A stretch of DNA of 64,000 nucleotides from Owenia fusiformis (GCA_903813345.2 CAIIXF020000008.1:30776867-30840866), one strand, 5' to 3'. Numbered from the stretch's first letter, positions 48,948-60,964 are shown. Translations and numbers: made by a program. The notes: generated by a model not told the origin, from the sequence alone.

Positions 48948-49633
48948 GTCCGCTGTGACGGTTCACGTTATTTTTCATAAAAACACAAAGAAAAAGACAC
49001 AATTTATTTTTAATTCATATGTTTCGTTATACCAAATAAAATTACTAAGTCCATGCAATTGATATATCATTTGCAGGTAACTCGCACTTCTATTTGAAGT
49101 CCAATAACGCTGAGAGGAAAAGCTATTGAAAATGTCGCCGGAGTATCATACTCCAAAATGAAAAAATCTTGTTTAACATTCTAATGGCACGGCATAGTGA
49201 CACGATAGTATTTACATATGTTTTCAGCATAACTATGACTAAGTATTAATGAGATGTTGATGTATTGGGTCTTTTTAATTCTTTTATAAAAAATATTGTT
49301 TAAATTGTTTTTCCGCTGTGACGGAGCAGTTGCAAATTAAAAAGACCCAATACATCAATATCTCATTAATATATTCAGAGTTATGCTGAAAACATAATAT
49401 TATCGTGTCACTATATCATGCCATTAAAAAGTTAAAAAAGAACATTTTAGAGTTTGATACTCTGTCGCCGTTTTCAATAGCTTTTACTGGTAGCGTTATT
49501 TGACTGCAAACAGAAGTGAAGGTTACCCGCAAACGATATATCCATTGCATAGAGTAAGTAATTTTCTTAAAAAATAAATCGCGAAATATTCTTAGTGTTT
49601 TTATGAAAAATAGCATGCTCCGTCAATGCGGAC
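48948..49633. mobile_element. Foldback element, 686 bp
   Basis: Termini GTCCGCTGTGACGG and CCGTCAATGCGGAC. Arms of about 300 bp share AAAAGCTATTGAAAA, TCATTAATA and AAAAAGACCCAATACATCAA in inverted order. A second internal CCGCTGTGACGG lies near 49315, next to the centre. No clear target duplication. No transposase frame. Confidence 0.8.
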
Positions 49634-50479
49634 AAATCTTTCGATACCAGCCTGTGATCTATGGCAGATTAAAAATGGTACCGAAAAAGGTGTTAGCATA
49701 GAGATGTGTTCATATTGATTAGCGAGATGCTCGAAATTACAGGTTTCAAATGAAGAAAATATTACATCAAACCAAATATCTTGTACTCTAGGTTAGATTG
49801 GAAAAGTACAAACCAATAAGTCAACAACATTAAATCAAAATAACTCGAAGTTCAAACCATTTCAACCAAGAATGTAGAATGTTTCTATTCGAACTTTTGT
49901 ACCTGTTAGGGGCGGGCAATTGAATTTCTTTAATCAGTACTTTATTGCATAACGAACGATGATTCAGAATATGTTTACTAAGTCCTAGCACAGGCTTATA
50001 TTATACTAGCTTTAACCCCAAAATATTTGTTTCGGGCTTAGCATATTTACTGGTCCAGAATATTTTCTGAATGGGGACGTTCCCTTACTTTTGTTCTTTC
50101 GTTCTTTCATCATTGACCCGCCCCTTTTCACCAACATATAGTTGAACTATAACGAACAATCAAATAGTACGTGCTGTAGTTTTTTAGTTACATGCATCGA
50201 TCATGTGTATACATTGTTGCAAATTTATCTCACAGGGGTTGCAAGGTTACCGTACAATGTTGCAAGGTTTTCCTATTTTGTTGCACTGTTGTTGCAGTTT
50301 TTCTGTGCAATGTTTCTTGTTAATAATAGTATGGGCGCAATGTTTGAAATAGGAAATTTAAACGATAGGTAAAAACAATGTTTCTTGTTAATACTAAGTG
50401 CGCATTTTTTGAAATGGGAAGTATAGGATGATAAACTACTGGTTATTAACAGCATAAAACAATAAAGCAAGGGCTGATT

Positions 50480-50810
50480 TAAAAAAGAAAGCAAAACAGC
50501 GCAATAAAGCAGTGCATTACTACCGCAGTGCATTACTGGAGTGCAATATTTATTGCATTGCATTACCACTACGTGTTATTCACAAAACGATGCCATTGGC
50601 GTTTATTTTCTTCAGTGCATAATTGGCTACATGCATTTCTGCAGTGCGTTATTTATAGTGCATTAATTTTGAGTACTGTTGACGATGCATTTTGGAAGTG
50701 CATAATGTTAATGCACTGTAAACATTCTTTCATTATTAATGATACATCGCATCTGTGCGTTATAATAATGCCATTATTGACAGTGCATCATAACTTTGCA
50801 CATCTAACAG
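50480..50810. repeat. Tract of recurring AGTGCATTA words
   Basis: CAGTGCATTA, GAGTGCAATA, AGTGCATAATTG, AGTGCGTTATTTATAG and similar words recur every 20-50 bp without a fixed period. Function unknown. Not protein-coding as far as I can see. Confidence 0.5.
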
Positions 50811-50885
50811 CATTTATTAGAACGTTGGGTCTTATAGCCTTATAATCTTATAAGATATAACCTCCTATCTCACAATGCGAATCGA

Positions 50886-50959
50886 CACTGACCTTCTCTA
50901 GTAGTACAGTGATACGGAAGTAGCTTGCGATCAGCTGTTTTCGAGATTGCCGACGTAAG
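50886..50959 (+). other. Possible untranslated first exon
   Basis: A locally CpG-richer stretch ends in GACGTAAG|GTAAGTAGG, a strong donor. It could be a distal 5' UTR exon of the SLC16 gene 3.6 kb downstream. There is no direct support. Confidence 0.2.
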
Positions 50960-52160
50960 GTAAGTAGGTAAGTTATCTGCTCCAACTTTGCTGTTCATAG
51001 TAAACAAATGTATAAGTGTATTACTCAACTTGCAGACGCAATCCGGTTTCGAATAAATATACTTGTTGTTACTTTTATTTTTTTATTGGCGTCAAATGCT
51101 CATCTAAAATTGGAAACATAACTGCATAACGATACAGCACAGGTAGAGAAATTTTGAATATTAATTCAATAAGTATTCCCGCTCGAGAAGCTCTCATAGG
51201 AGACTTTTAAGTCGGAGGACAATCATGCACATATTAGAAGCCTGGAAAAGAAAAAAGCTTGATTATTTTATCAACATATTGTCAATTAACTAAATTAATG
51301 ACATCTGTGACGGAATGCCACAAAATGTCAACGCAAAATTTAGAAGAAATCGTCGCGACCCTTTATTGAATCAGTAGCTCATATTTCGATAGATGATGTT
51401 CCCCCCTCTGGCAAAATGTTCGGATAATTTCTCATATTTGGAAGTCGATTGGAAAATGCTCACTTTTAATTTCTCGAGATAAACAAACCTGCTTAAGATA
51501 TAATAATATTTAATAATTCATCAGGAATAATTTTTTGACCAGAACTGATTGTTAGATTGTTGATGATTTGTGTTGGGTTTCTGCTTTAAAATGTAATAAT
51601 TTCCAAAGTTATGACGGGGGTGTAATTCCAAAAGGAGTTTTACATATCATGCAAGGTGAGCAAGTAACTGCAAATGAAACATTTGGAAAATAATTTGGTA
51701 CTCATATTGTCAATTGATTCACATTACACTTTGCAAAACTATTATTTGACAGTAAGACATTTTAATCGAAATTTTATCAGCGTTTGTATGGACAACACAG
51801 ATCAACGCAAATAGTTTCTAACGATGTTATTTCGTGGCTAGACAAGGGACCACTTAATGAAATCTGGACATACATAACACATGTACTGGAATAAGGTCAA
51901 TTTTGTCTGGAGAATACAATTTATCTAAACCTATGAATAAGTTAATTCCGTTAACGGATTAAAATACGTTTCGGCGATCTATCAAGAAAATAAAGGGACC
52001 TGTCACTCGAGCCGCAATTCAACTACCTCAAAAATATTTAAGTACGATTAAAAACAAGAGAAGGGATATTACATGGAATTAAGTTTGCCTGTGAAAGGTA
52101 ATATTGTGGATAGGTAAATTGCATTATGTTAAAATAAGATTGATCGTTCACCTATTATCA

Positions 52161-52601
52161 TCATAGATAGTTTGTCTCACTCTGAAGGGGCAATTCAAGA
52201 TTATTTTTCAAGTTATCGAAAAGTTCCCGCCTTTGTAGTTCTAAAAGTTCATTTATGAGTCTTATCGAGACTAACATATTTTTCAATGCCGTAAACCGTG
52301 TCGTATTGTCAACGTTTATCATCAGTTTTATTGCTTGATTTATAATTTCGATTATTTTACACATACAGGCTATCATCCACAGTACTCTTCTTTGAGAATT
52401 ACTTTGCGTCCTTTTCGTGAACCTAACTCTTTGCCCCGTTTTATCGATAATGTAAAATAAAAATAGGTTACTTATCTCTACAATGTGACGCTCAAAAAAT
52501 CTCACCATTGACAATTTTGTTTCACGCGTTTGTTTCAAGAAAATTAACTTTGTTTTGGCATTTGTAAAATTTGTTAAATGTATTAACTTTGTGGTTTTCA
52601 C
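52161..52601 (-). CDS. Unrecognised frame, 146 codons
   Basis: The longest complete unexplained frame in the gene-poor region. The product would be basic at the start (MKTTKL), with amphipathic Leu/Ile/Asn-rich stretches and no signal peptide, membrane span or motif that I recognise. No splice signals, poly(A) site or homologue support it. In AT-rich DNA it may be a chance frame or the remnant of a mobile element. Confidence 0.2.
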   Translation of the reverse strand: MKTTKLIHLTNFTNAKTKLIFLKQTRETKLSMVRFFERHIVEISNLFLFYIIDKTGQRVRFTKRTQSNSQRRVLWMIACMCKIIEIINQAIKLMINVDNTTRFTALKNMLVSIRLINELLELQRRELFDNLKNNLELPLQSETNYL

Positions 52602-54242
52602 CTATAAACTTTACATCAGATGAATAAGTGATTGAACTATGCTCAGTAAAAGTTTGGTAAATTTTAGAAGAAAAATAAAGGTTTTGCGTTCAATTAACAA
52701 ATGTTCCAATTTTTTGGACCACCCTGTATACTCTATATAGAGGTTAACGTCCATCTTTACCAGTTTACATTGCTCAACGTTCACACTTTCCAGTGGATTA
52801 GCTTTTAAAGTGGGACTTAGATACCATTGTGCAAATGTGTGAATGGACTTGTGTTATCATATAGTGGACCAAAATGAACTATATATGATCTAATTCTTTA
52901 TAACAATTCAAATCTTAATAAATAATGTTGTGCCTCGTGTTGACAAGAAAACAAAATATGATAAGGCTAATGACAATGACTTATTGGCCGCAGCTTGCGC
53001 AAAGTACAATGTTCAGTCACTGACTCTTTTCCGGGCATTTCTTAAAGACACAGACCAATTACTAATGAGGCACACACGCTACAGTTTATTCGTCTTTTTC
53101 TTAATTTGTCCATGGTGGTCACCATGTCTTCGGTCACCACGAATTCGTCCGTACTTCAAAGATAGGCCCATATTAATATTAGCCTAAACTAGAGTGTGAT
53201 ATAGATAGAAGCCTCGCATACCCCTCTCCCGTAAAGGGATATCGGTTAGCATCTTTAAACATGGCATATATCATGTTTATTAGAGCTATTATCTTCAAAT
53301 CCGTGCAACTACTATGCATATACGCACCTGACGCTCGCATGATATTCTTTACACTCGGGTAACTACACCGGCCATTTAACCCGATATATCAACATAATAA
53401 CATTGGGGCTTAATTATAAAGATATAATTATCATTCCAAATATAGGCTATCATTATCTGAATTGACATCAGTCTTAAAATGGACAATATTGATCAGTACC
53501 TGATTTATTTTTGCAAACATCTGGTAAATATTATTGATCCTATTGAGTTTTACCATCTCAGATCCTGGTCTATTAACCGATTTACCTCTTCAAAAGTACG
53601 TTTTTTCTTACCTTGAACAGGGACCTTGAAACCATGCAACTGTGTGCATTGTGGTTATATCTGCTCACTTTATTCCTGATAGGCATATCTTTGAAACCTT
53701 TTGCAAATTAGATCATTTTGATTATTTATTTACGTGAAGAAGGTAAAATGACTTTTGGACTTTCTCTATTTTTGGATTGCCTGGATCATTTGGGGATTTC
53801 AAATCTACGACTTACGCTCTGCGCAAATCCTGAAACAGAACACGAGAATAGGTACTCCCATATCGAATTCGATACTTCCTCGTAGCTGATAGGCTAATCG
53901 ATGTCATGTGGCCTTGTCAGTCATTGTGGCCCTATTTAAGTGAAGTCGGCGAAGTCCAATGAACAAAGTTGTTTTCAGATTTAGATTTGTAAACAGTATT
54001 TGAGCATTTGGTCAGTGTTTTGCACTATTCTATGAATATTTAGAGGTTGATACGCATACGCATACAAAGCTGAACGTAAAATGTGGAATTGCGATATTTG
54101 AATACAAATGCACAAGACGGCCATGGAGTTCCAACTGGTGTTTTCATTTTTTTCATAGGGGTAAACATTTGCATTTGTTTAACACAATTATGTATTATAT
54201 GATATCAGAAATAAGTGATTACACTTTGCTTCTTTTTTGCAG

Positions 54243-54553
54243 GAGCAATTATACCGTCAACAATGCACTATGGAAAATGAGAACGCGTATTGCGTCAAGG
54301 AGTACATCTAACTCATCTTACATCTTACTTACTAGTGTTTACTGAAAACCCAAAAAACGGAACTCGTAAATAGGATGCTGAGTTGAAACTGATTAAAGAG
54401 AATTTCGTGTTGCATCGAAGCCGCTGCCAGCGGCTTGAACCTTGTCAAGGTAGTGTAACTGGGGCAAACAGTTGTTATACAATTTATAGTTGAACTTTGT
54501 ATTGTAACGATTTAAAGTTGCGATTGGTGATTTGTCTCTTCGCTCTATGAGAG
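54243..54553 (+). other. 5' UTR part of the first coding exon of the SLC16 gene
   Basis: A strong acceptor (CTTCTTTTTTGCAG) ends at 54242, implying an upstream non-coding exon. The start codon at 54554 opens the frame that leads into the transporter. A TATTTAAG box near 53931 may mark the promoter. Confidence 0.5.
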
Positions 54554-57500
54554 ATGGAAAAGAATTACATTGCTGTAAATGCTCGACAAGCTACTGATTA
54601 TGATCATGTGGCAGAAGGGACAAGTGCGATCCGTTCTGCTCCAAATCTGAGCAAGCCAAAACGTCCTGCAGACACTCGGCTTTACAACCCCAGCTTTCTA
54701 AACGTGAATAAACCTCATTTGGATGTACATGAAAATAGCTCGACACTTCATCCGAATAACGAACCTACGTCTCAGGCTGATGAAACTCATTCAGATGACA
54801 CATTAAACCAAAATCAGCCACTGACCAAGAAAAATGGCTCTAGTGCGACAATTCTTCCGCCAGATGGCGGTTGGGGATGGGTCGTCTGCTTTGCTTCATT
54901 ACTCATCGTACTTATAATAGATGGCGTTCTTTTCTCATTTGGAGTGTTTTTCTTGGATCTTTTGGAAAGTTTCAAAGAAAGTAGGGCCAAGACTGCCTGG
55001 GTCGGATCAACAGTAATGGGAGTCCATATGGCGGTGGGTAAGTACTCGAGGGACGGGGAATGGTTCAATTCTACAGGGGAAGGTTTCTTTTTCTTTAGTA
55101 AGCTTACCCGGGATTGCGGTCTTATAAAGGTGGGCACTCTTGAGAGTCGGGACATAGCACAATTTCTCAAATTGTCGTTGTGTTTATCTTATAGGCCCCG
55201 TGGTGAGCGTAATGGTTAACAAGTACGGTTGTCGGATTGTCACAATTACCGGGGCGCTCATCTCAACATTTGGTATTGGAGTTAGCATCATCTCTCCCAA
55301 CGTCGACGTTCTTATTCTCACATATGGATTCCTTGGAGGTTTGTTCCTATTTCTATTCTACTACTACATGGTGTCCCAAAAACATACCAATGTCTCTATA
55401 GTATGTGTTATATACCATTTTAAAGCTTAATCAAAGTTGCATTGATTCAACTCAAAAATGGAAAAATGTTACAGGCATTTCAAAATTTAGTGTTTGGCCA
55501 AATTTAACGTATGGCATTTTGTTATCCTCGTAAACCCTTTTTAATGCATTTTATTAGAGTTTCCTAGGAGTACTATCTGCCCTCACCGTCCTCTTTTTCC
55601 AACCCAATATCTGTCGTATCTTTGACGATAGCACCGATTTCTGTCACATTTAGGTCAGAACTGTTTCCAGGATACTGAATTGAACTTTGATTTTGGCCAA
55701 ACACTAACAACACCTATTCCCATTTGTGGGTTGAACCACGATACTTGGTAAATCAATGTAACTTTGGATATGCTTTAAAATGATATATGACACATACTAT
55801 GGAGACATTGGTACATATCCTCCTCTAGGGGGTTCCCATACTTTCGGGCCACCCTGTATATGGTATTGACTCACAATCATAGCCTACTACATAGTGTCCC
55901 GAAAACATACCAATGTCTCCATAGTATGTGTTATATACCATTTTAAAGCTTATTCAAAGTTGCATTGATTCAACTCACAAATGGAAAAATGTTACAGGCA
56001 TTTCAAAATTTAGTGTTTATAGGCTAATGATTATATTTTAATCTCCGTTTTTAAATCATTTATAAAAAACAATTTCCAGCAAACTTTTGACAACCCCAAC
56101 TTTCACTGTTTAGCGTGTTGATTTAAACCTTTTTGTGTTTCGACTTTTTCCATTGTTGTATATATTAACCAAACTACAGTCCCCTCCAAATGTTTCTCGT
56201 CTCCCCGATGTGATTGGATCACGTTTAATCCTGTTCATGATTTAGAAGATCATCATAGTCATCGATTTGTTCAGAGAGCCAACCCAATCGGGGGTCAGAT
56301 CTAAGAAAATTTTGGAGGGGAGTGTACATGTTTAAATCTTCCTGTAGGCTTTGGTTTCTCCATGATGTTTATACCAGCGATATTGATGGTGAACTTTTAC
56401 TTTGACAATAAAAGAGCTTTTGCTAATGGAATGGCGATGTGTGGCTCTGGCTTGGGGATGTTCGTCTTCGCCAACCTCTGTAATGCCCTCACCGACGCTT
56501 ACGACTGGCGCGGCAGTACGCTCATCATCGCTGGGATTGTTCTTAATTGCGCTGTCTGCGGTTCGATGTATAGACCCATTGTAGAGAGTTATGGTTCCAC
56601 ACGCGGTAGCAAAGAGTCATTGGATTATAAGGCGCCTAAAAAGACATTCTCAGAAAGAATATGTATCTGTTGTAAACCCAGCAGACGATATACCGAAGAA
56701 CAAGTGACGACATCTATAAATGAACTTCACAAGAATGTGGATGAAAATGAAGAAGAAATGAGAGCACGAAGTGCATCGATGTCTAATCGTAAATGTAAAG
56801 ACGTTTCCTTGGATATGCGACCCGGTAATAAACCACTATTGGATCCTAGAATCGTGTCCATCAAGGTGACAGACTTTTCCCAAAAGCAACAAGGTTCTTC
56901 GGTGAACGGGATCAATACTCCGAACTGGATGTTGGAAAACACTGGTGCTAATATTACCCAGTCGTTCACAGATATCCGAAGTCTACAAAGACGCCATCGC
57001 AAAAACTGCCAACAACAGGCTCATACCCCGCTTAAGCTTGCAATGTCACCGTTATATAGGAAAGATATATTTTACAGCGGGAATATTTTAAAATTACCCG
57101 AGTTTCAATCGAGGGGAGACCTCAGGTCTTATACCAAGAGCGTCATGCGAAAACCCAGCTTGGCCGAAGAGGATGGGCAACTGAGCGTGGAGGAAATGGA
57201 TAAGAATTTACCAAAGAGGATCGCTAACATGTGCCGGTCCATCGATCTCAAGATGTTTATGGATCCGCTGTATCTCATCTTTACACTCAGTTCCGTCTTC
57301 TGGACAGGTACAGTAATCGAGAGTAATAAATAACGAACGGCTTTTTATTTAGTGAGTGCAAACGTCTTATTGATCATGCCCCCTGAGAACATGTCATGTT
57401 ATTTACTAAAACATTTAGTCACGACATGTGGCGTTGGACGCCCCGATATAACGAAATATTTTAGAACTAGAACTGCTTATGAAAAGTATACTAGAACAGT

Positions 57501-59015
57501 ACTCTGTCCTTAATCTAATTGACAACGCAAACCTATTTTTCATATTGTCCCTCTGGTTGTTATTCTGCTCCGTTGTACTTTCAGCCCAATCTACTGTGAT
57601 GAACTTCATTCCGGAGTACGTCGTCTTACAGGGCCTCACTAAAGAGAACGCGGCAATGTTGGTGTCAACCGTCGGAATAACGAACGTGTTAGGGAGGCTT
57701 ACGACCGGTTGGTTGTGTGACCGGCCGCATATGGATTGTAAAGTCATCAACGCCACGGCTCTCATTTGTGGCGGTTTCAGCATGGTGATTCTGCCTTTCA
57801 CTGCCAACTATGCTTTCCTCATCTGTCTCTGCGCCGTATTTGGATTCTGTATGGGTATGTTCCGATGATATATACACTGTAGTGTCCGCATAATGTCCTG
57901 TAACTTTCATCCACACTTCATCCACAGACCAAATTCCGGTAAATTTGTCCCCCGGAATACTCCGGCCATCAGGGTCAATGTCAATTGGGCATAAGTTGAA
58001 TAGATGAAAACGTACTCAAAATATGATCTATCTATGATAGATAGAAACGTGACCCAGGCCCGTAGCCAGTTTATGCCAAAGGGGAGAAGATAGATTTTTA
58101 GAAAAAATATAGATGGGTTCAAATTCGACAATTTCTGGCCAAAATCACCTGAAAATGCTCAACATTCATGTATTGATGGGTCTATACGCTCTAGGAGCAC
58201 ATATCCCCACTTAGCCCATTAAATTGATGAAACAATCAATGTTGAGCTCGTTGTCTTATACTTTACAGGTACATGGGTAGCACTTCGTCCTATATGTCTG
58301 GTAGACTTATTTGGTATTGAGAAGTTGACCAATAGTCTCGGGATCCTGGTGATGTTCCAGGGCGCCGCATTTACAATTGGACCTCCCATAGCCGGTAAAT
58401 CAGTTTATATATTTGATGATCCTGTCCATTATTTTGCTCTGTACGCTCTGGACAATATGTCTTTTAATTCATTTAACTGTATATGTTCAGTCTGGTTCGG
58501 ATCCTTCATACCTTTTGCATTCGTTCGACTTAGCTTCTCAAAAGAGACAGCTTCGTCTTCGTAGTTTATAACTATCTGCGCGCAGGGTATATCATTCATT
58601 TTGTTTCAAATTCTCAATCCAAAAATATTGAGACTATTTTTGAGCGTGTCTCCCTCTCAATGACCTACTTGATATGATAAACCCTGCGAATAAATGACAT
58701 TGATTTTTTGGAGCCGGCCGTTGGACTGTATTGTACTTATATTATTCTTTAGGCTGGCTCTTCGATTTAACGAACTCTCACCTGACGACGTTCTTGTCTT
58801 GTGGTGTCATTTTCATCTGTAGTGGACTTCTCTGCGGATCCTTGAGATGGCTCAAAATCAGGCGTATGAGGAACGAACTTCAGAATCGCAAATACAAATC
58901 AGTTGCCTCTGAAGAACTGATTGATTTAAAGCAAGATACAAGCGCTTCATTAAAAAATGGACTTGTTGCAAATGGACATGCAGGATACAGTGATTCTACA
59001 GAAAACGGGCATTAG
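54554..59015 (+). CDS. SLC16-type (monocarboxylate transporter family) membrane transporter
   Basis: Coding exons 54554-55037, 55195-55338, 56348-57307, 57585-57854, 58269-58394, 58753-59015; 748 residues, phases close. A cytosolic N-terminus of about 100 residues precedes the family signature DGGWGWVV at the first membrane helix. The TM5 signature is also clear (NFYFDNKRAFANGMAMCGSG). Twelve helices are expected: six before and six after a cytosolic loop of about 230 residues (about 280-510), much longer than in vertebrate MCT1-4. Family members move monocarboxylates, creatine, amino acids or thyroid hormone across the plasma membrane. The substrate cannot be deduced, and orthology to a particular vertebrate member (MCT12/14-like is plausible) is unsettled. 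The loop is rich in Ser, Lys and Arg and may be regulatory. A poly(A) signal follows the stop closely. Confidence 0.9.
55362..56013. repeat. Direct and inverted copies of a dispersed element in SLC16 intron 2
   Basis: A block of about 128 bp starting at TACTACATGGTGTCCC (55362) recurs near 55886 with few changes. A partial reverse copy lies between them (about 55740-55860), ending in CACCCTGTATA. Words shared: CATACCAATGTCTC, ATTTTAAAGCTT and CATTTCAAAATTTAGTGTTT. This looks like two or three nested insertions of one element. Confidence 0.75.
56177..56324. mobile_element. 148-bp MITE with TA duplication
   Basis: Termini CAGTCCCCTCCAAATGTTT and AAAATTTTGGAGGGGAGTG are flanked by TA. Inner words CCCCGATGTGATTGG and CCAACCCAATCGGGG are also inverted. 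A lone end of the same family (TACACTCCCCTCCATAAGTT) lies near 59784. A Tc1/mariner-derived MITE is likely. Confidence 0.8.
58055..58170 (+). repeat. Dispersed repeat, TAGCCAG family, copy 3
   Basis: GGCCCGTAGCCAGTTTATGCC, then GATGGGTTCAAATTCGACAA and CAAAATCACCTGAAAATGCT, in SLC16 intron 4. Confidence 0.65.
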
Positions 59016-59370
59016 CAAATTGAAATTTACTAGAACAATAAAACCAGTTGCAAAATTTATTTTGGTTGCAAACACTGTGCCAACGTAGAATATGGCTATT
59101 CAACTACTTTATCACAATTTGTGAATTGTGAAAATGAAAGAACCAGTTGCAAAATTTATTGATTTGCGAACACTGTGTGCCAAAGTAAAATATATGTACT
59201 TGTCCTAAACATGGATTATGACATACGAAATGGCTATTTAACTATTTTATCACAAGTTTGTGAATTGTGAAAATGATCATCAAAGTCATTAGAACCAGTT
59301 GCAAGCCTAAGTTTATTAATTTGTAAACACTGTGCCAACGTAACTAGATATATGTTCATGTCCTAAAAAT
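59016..59370 (+). repeat. 3' end of the SLC16 gene with three tandem copies
   Basis: AATAAA at 59037-59042 is 22 bases after the stop, a very short candidate 3' UTR. The segment GAACCAGTTGCAA...AACACTGTGCCAACGTA, with TTATCACAATTTGTGAATTG after it, occurs three times (from about 59034, 59140, 59291) with indels. Confidence 0.7.
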
Positions 59371-59374
59371 GGAG

Positions 59375-59705
59375 TACAGGCCCGTAGCCTGAGGGGGAGC
59401 TGGGGGAGCCTGGGGGAGTCTCAATTTACAAAATTGTGATAAAATAGTAAATTTCCGCGCGTCATAAATCCATTTTTAGGACATGAACATACATTTGTAT
59501 ATTGATTTAAAGCAAGATGCTCTTCGATTTAACGAACTCTCACCTGATGACGTTCTTGTCTTGTGGTGTCATTTGCCAAAATTGTGAAAAAGCTCCCCCC
59601 CTGGAAAAAAGCTCCCTGTCCTAGTAAAAGCTGTCTACGGGCAAGGAGTGTGACGCGCGGAATGGCTATTTCCTATTTTATCACAATTTTGTGAATTGAG
59701 ACTTG
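59375..59705. repeat. Inverted repeat element 3' of the SLC16 gene
   Basis: TCTCAATTTACAAAATTGTG with TTTCCGCGCGTCA (59420-59463) is reversed at 59651-59703 (TGACGCGCGGAA ... TTTTGTGAATTGAGAC). CAGGCCCGTAGCC at the left and CTGTCTACGGGC at the right mark the ends. The SLC16 exon scrap at 59501-59574 lies inside it. Confidence 0.65.
59501..59574 (+). pseudogene. Rearranged scrap of SLC16 exon 6
   Basis: Bases 59501-59518 match 58920-58937, and 59519-59574 match 58757-58812 with one mismatch. The two parts are joined in reverse order relative to the exon, as at the junction of a tandem duplication or a circle of a 181-bp piece. Confidence 0.85.
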
Positions 59706-60472
59706 CATGCTGCAAGGTTGCAGTAACTATAAATCTTAAGCCGCGGTTACATTTGCTCTACGACATGCGTTGTGGCTGACGTACACTCCCCTCCATAAGT
59801 TTGGCAACCTTTTTAGATTTTTGTGTGATCAACATTTCAAATTGGAAATTTTGAGAGAACGTTTTGCCATATAGTTTCACTAATATATTATGTAAAGTCA
59901 TGAAATCTTGGCATTATGTTTGTCTGATGTTCAACAATCTTTACGTAGCGTTGGAATTGTACATCATGTAGCTTCACAAAATCGATATAGAAAATCTGCT
60001 CATCTCTTATGCTGGATATTTCTCTCGGGTTTTGGAAGCTACGGTCGCCGTACGGTTGCCGTAGATCAAATATGAGCGTCAAGCAGTATCAGACTAATAC
60101 ATGTGTTTGATAAAACATGCCAGTATTTTTATCGTATGGATAATAAGTATAGGTATAACGACACAGATCATTCAGAAAGTTAAAGCCGTTTTTAACGGTT
60201 GCATATTTGAATCATTTCGAAAATCTTCTGAGATGAATAACAAATGCCAAAAATTATTTGACGCAGAATTATGGAATTGTAAAAACGTAACCATAGATAA
60301 TTAAAGAATTTGTATTTCCTATATACATATATTTCATAGTTTTATAATTACAGTTTTACAGTTTCTCAGAACATACACATATTTTTTTAGTGTAAAACAA
60401 GTAACTTTTGAAAATGGGGCTTTAATGATGTCTGTAAGTACATACACTGCCAATGGAAATTATGCAAAAATC

Positions 60473-60670
60473 CCAGGCCTGTAGCCAGCGTTTGCCAGGG
60501 AGGGGGTCAATTTTTTTTAAATCCAGGAGGCGGTTCAAATTCTTTCAATTTTGGCCCAAAATAACTGGTAAGGTTCTAAAAATGGTGATAAACTGCATGA
60601 TTTTGAAATTAATTTTGGCAGGGTGTTAGTTGAACCCCCTGACCCCCCCCTCTCTGTCTATGGGTCTGAA
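60473..60670 (+). repeat. Dispersed repeat, TAGCCAG family, copy 4
   Basis: CAGGCCTGTAGCCAGCGTTT at the left, a body with AAACTGCATGATTTTGAAAT, and AACCCCCTGACCCCCCCC with a TATGGGTCTGA end. The most complete plus-strand copy in the window. Confidence 0.7.
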
Positions 60671-60958
60671 TCCTTTACCCCTCTCAAAAGAGAAATTAGC
60701 CCCAAAGCTACCTGTTTCACAGTGTAGACAGACAAATCTTACTGCAGTCAAATTACTGTAATTTTAACATGTGATATATTTACATATATTTACATCTTAT
60801 ATATTTGAAAGTGATATGTTACATCCTGCATTCAGGATATACCTATGAAGGATCTTAACATACATGTACGAGTCTGTAAGAAATCAAGTTTTTTTGTCCA
60901 TCTCAGAGGTTTGATCTTTTGTGATTTCAGGCTTATCTTTAGTATGGTAAAGTCAATC

Positions 60959-60964
60959 TTTATT
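60959..60964 (-). terminator. AK7: Candidate AK7 poly(A) signal
   Basis: AATAAA on the minus strand, 58 bases after the AK7 stop codon. Confidence 0.6.

Larger units (their letters stand above)
45569..54242. other. Gene-poor region between POLE2 and the SLC16 gene
   Basis: After the POLE2 3' UTR I recognise no conserved protein. The region holds MITE relatives, a C/G-rich repeat, a foldback element, a TGCATT-rich tract and one unexplained minus-strand frame, all listed separately. The end of a dispersed element (TTTTTTGGACCACCCTGTATA, near 52710-52730) resembles the sequence at 55845-55860. Confidence 0.55.
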
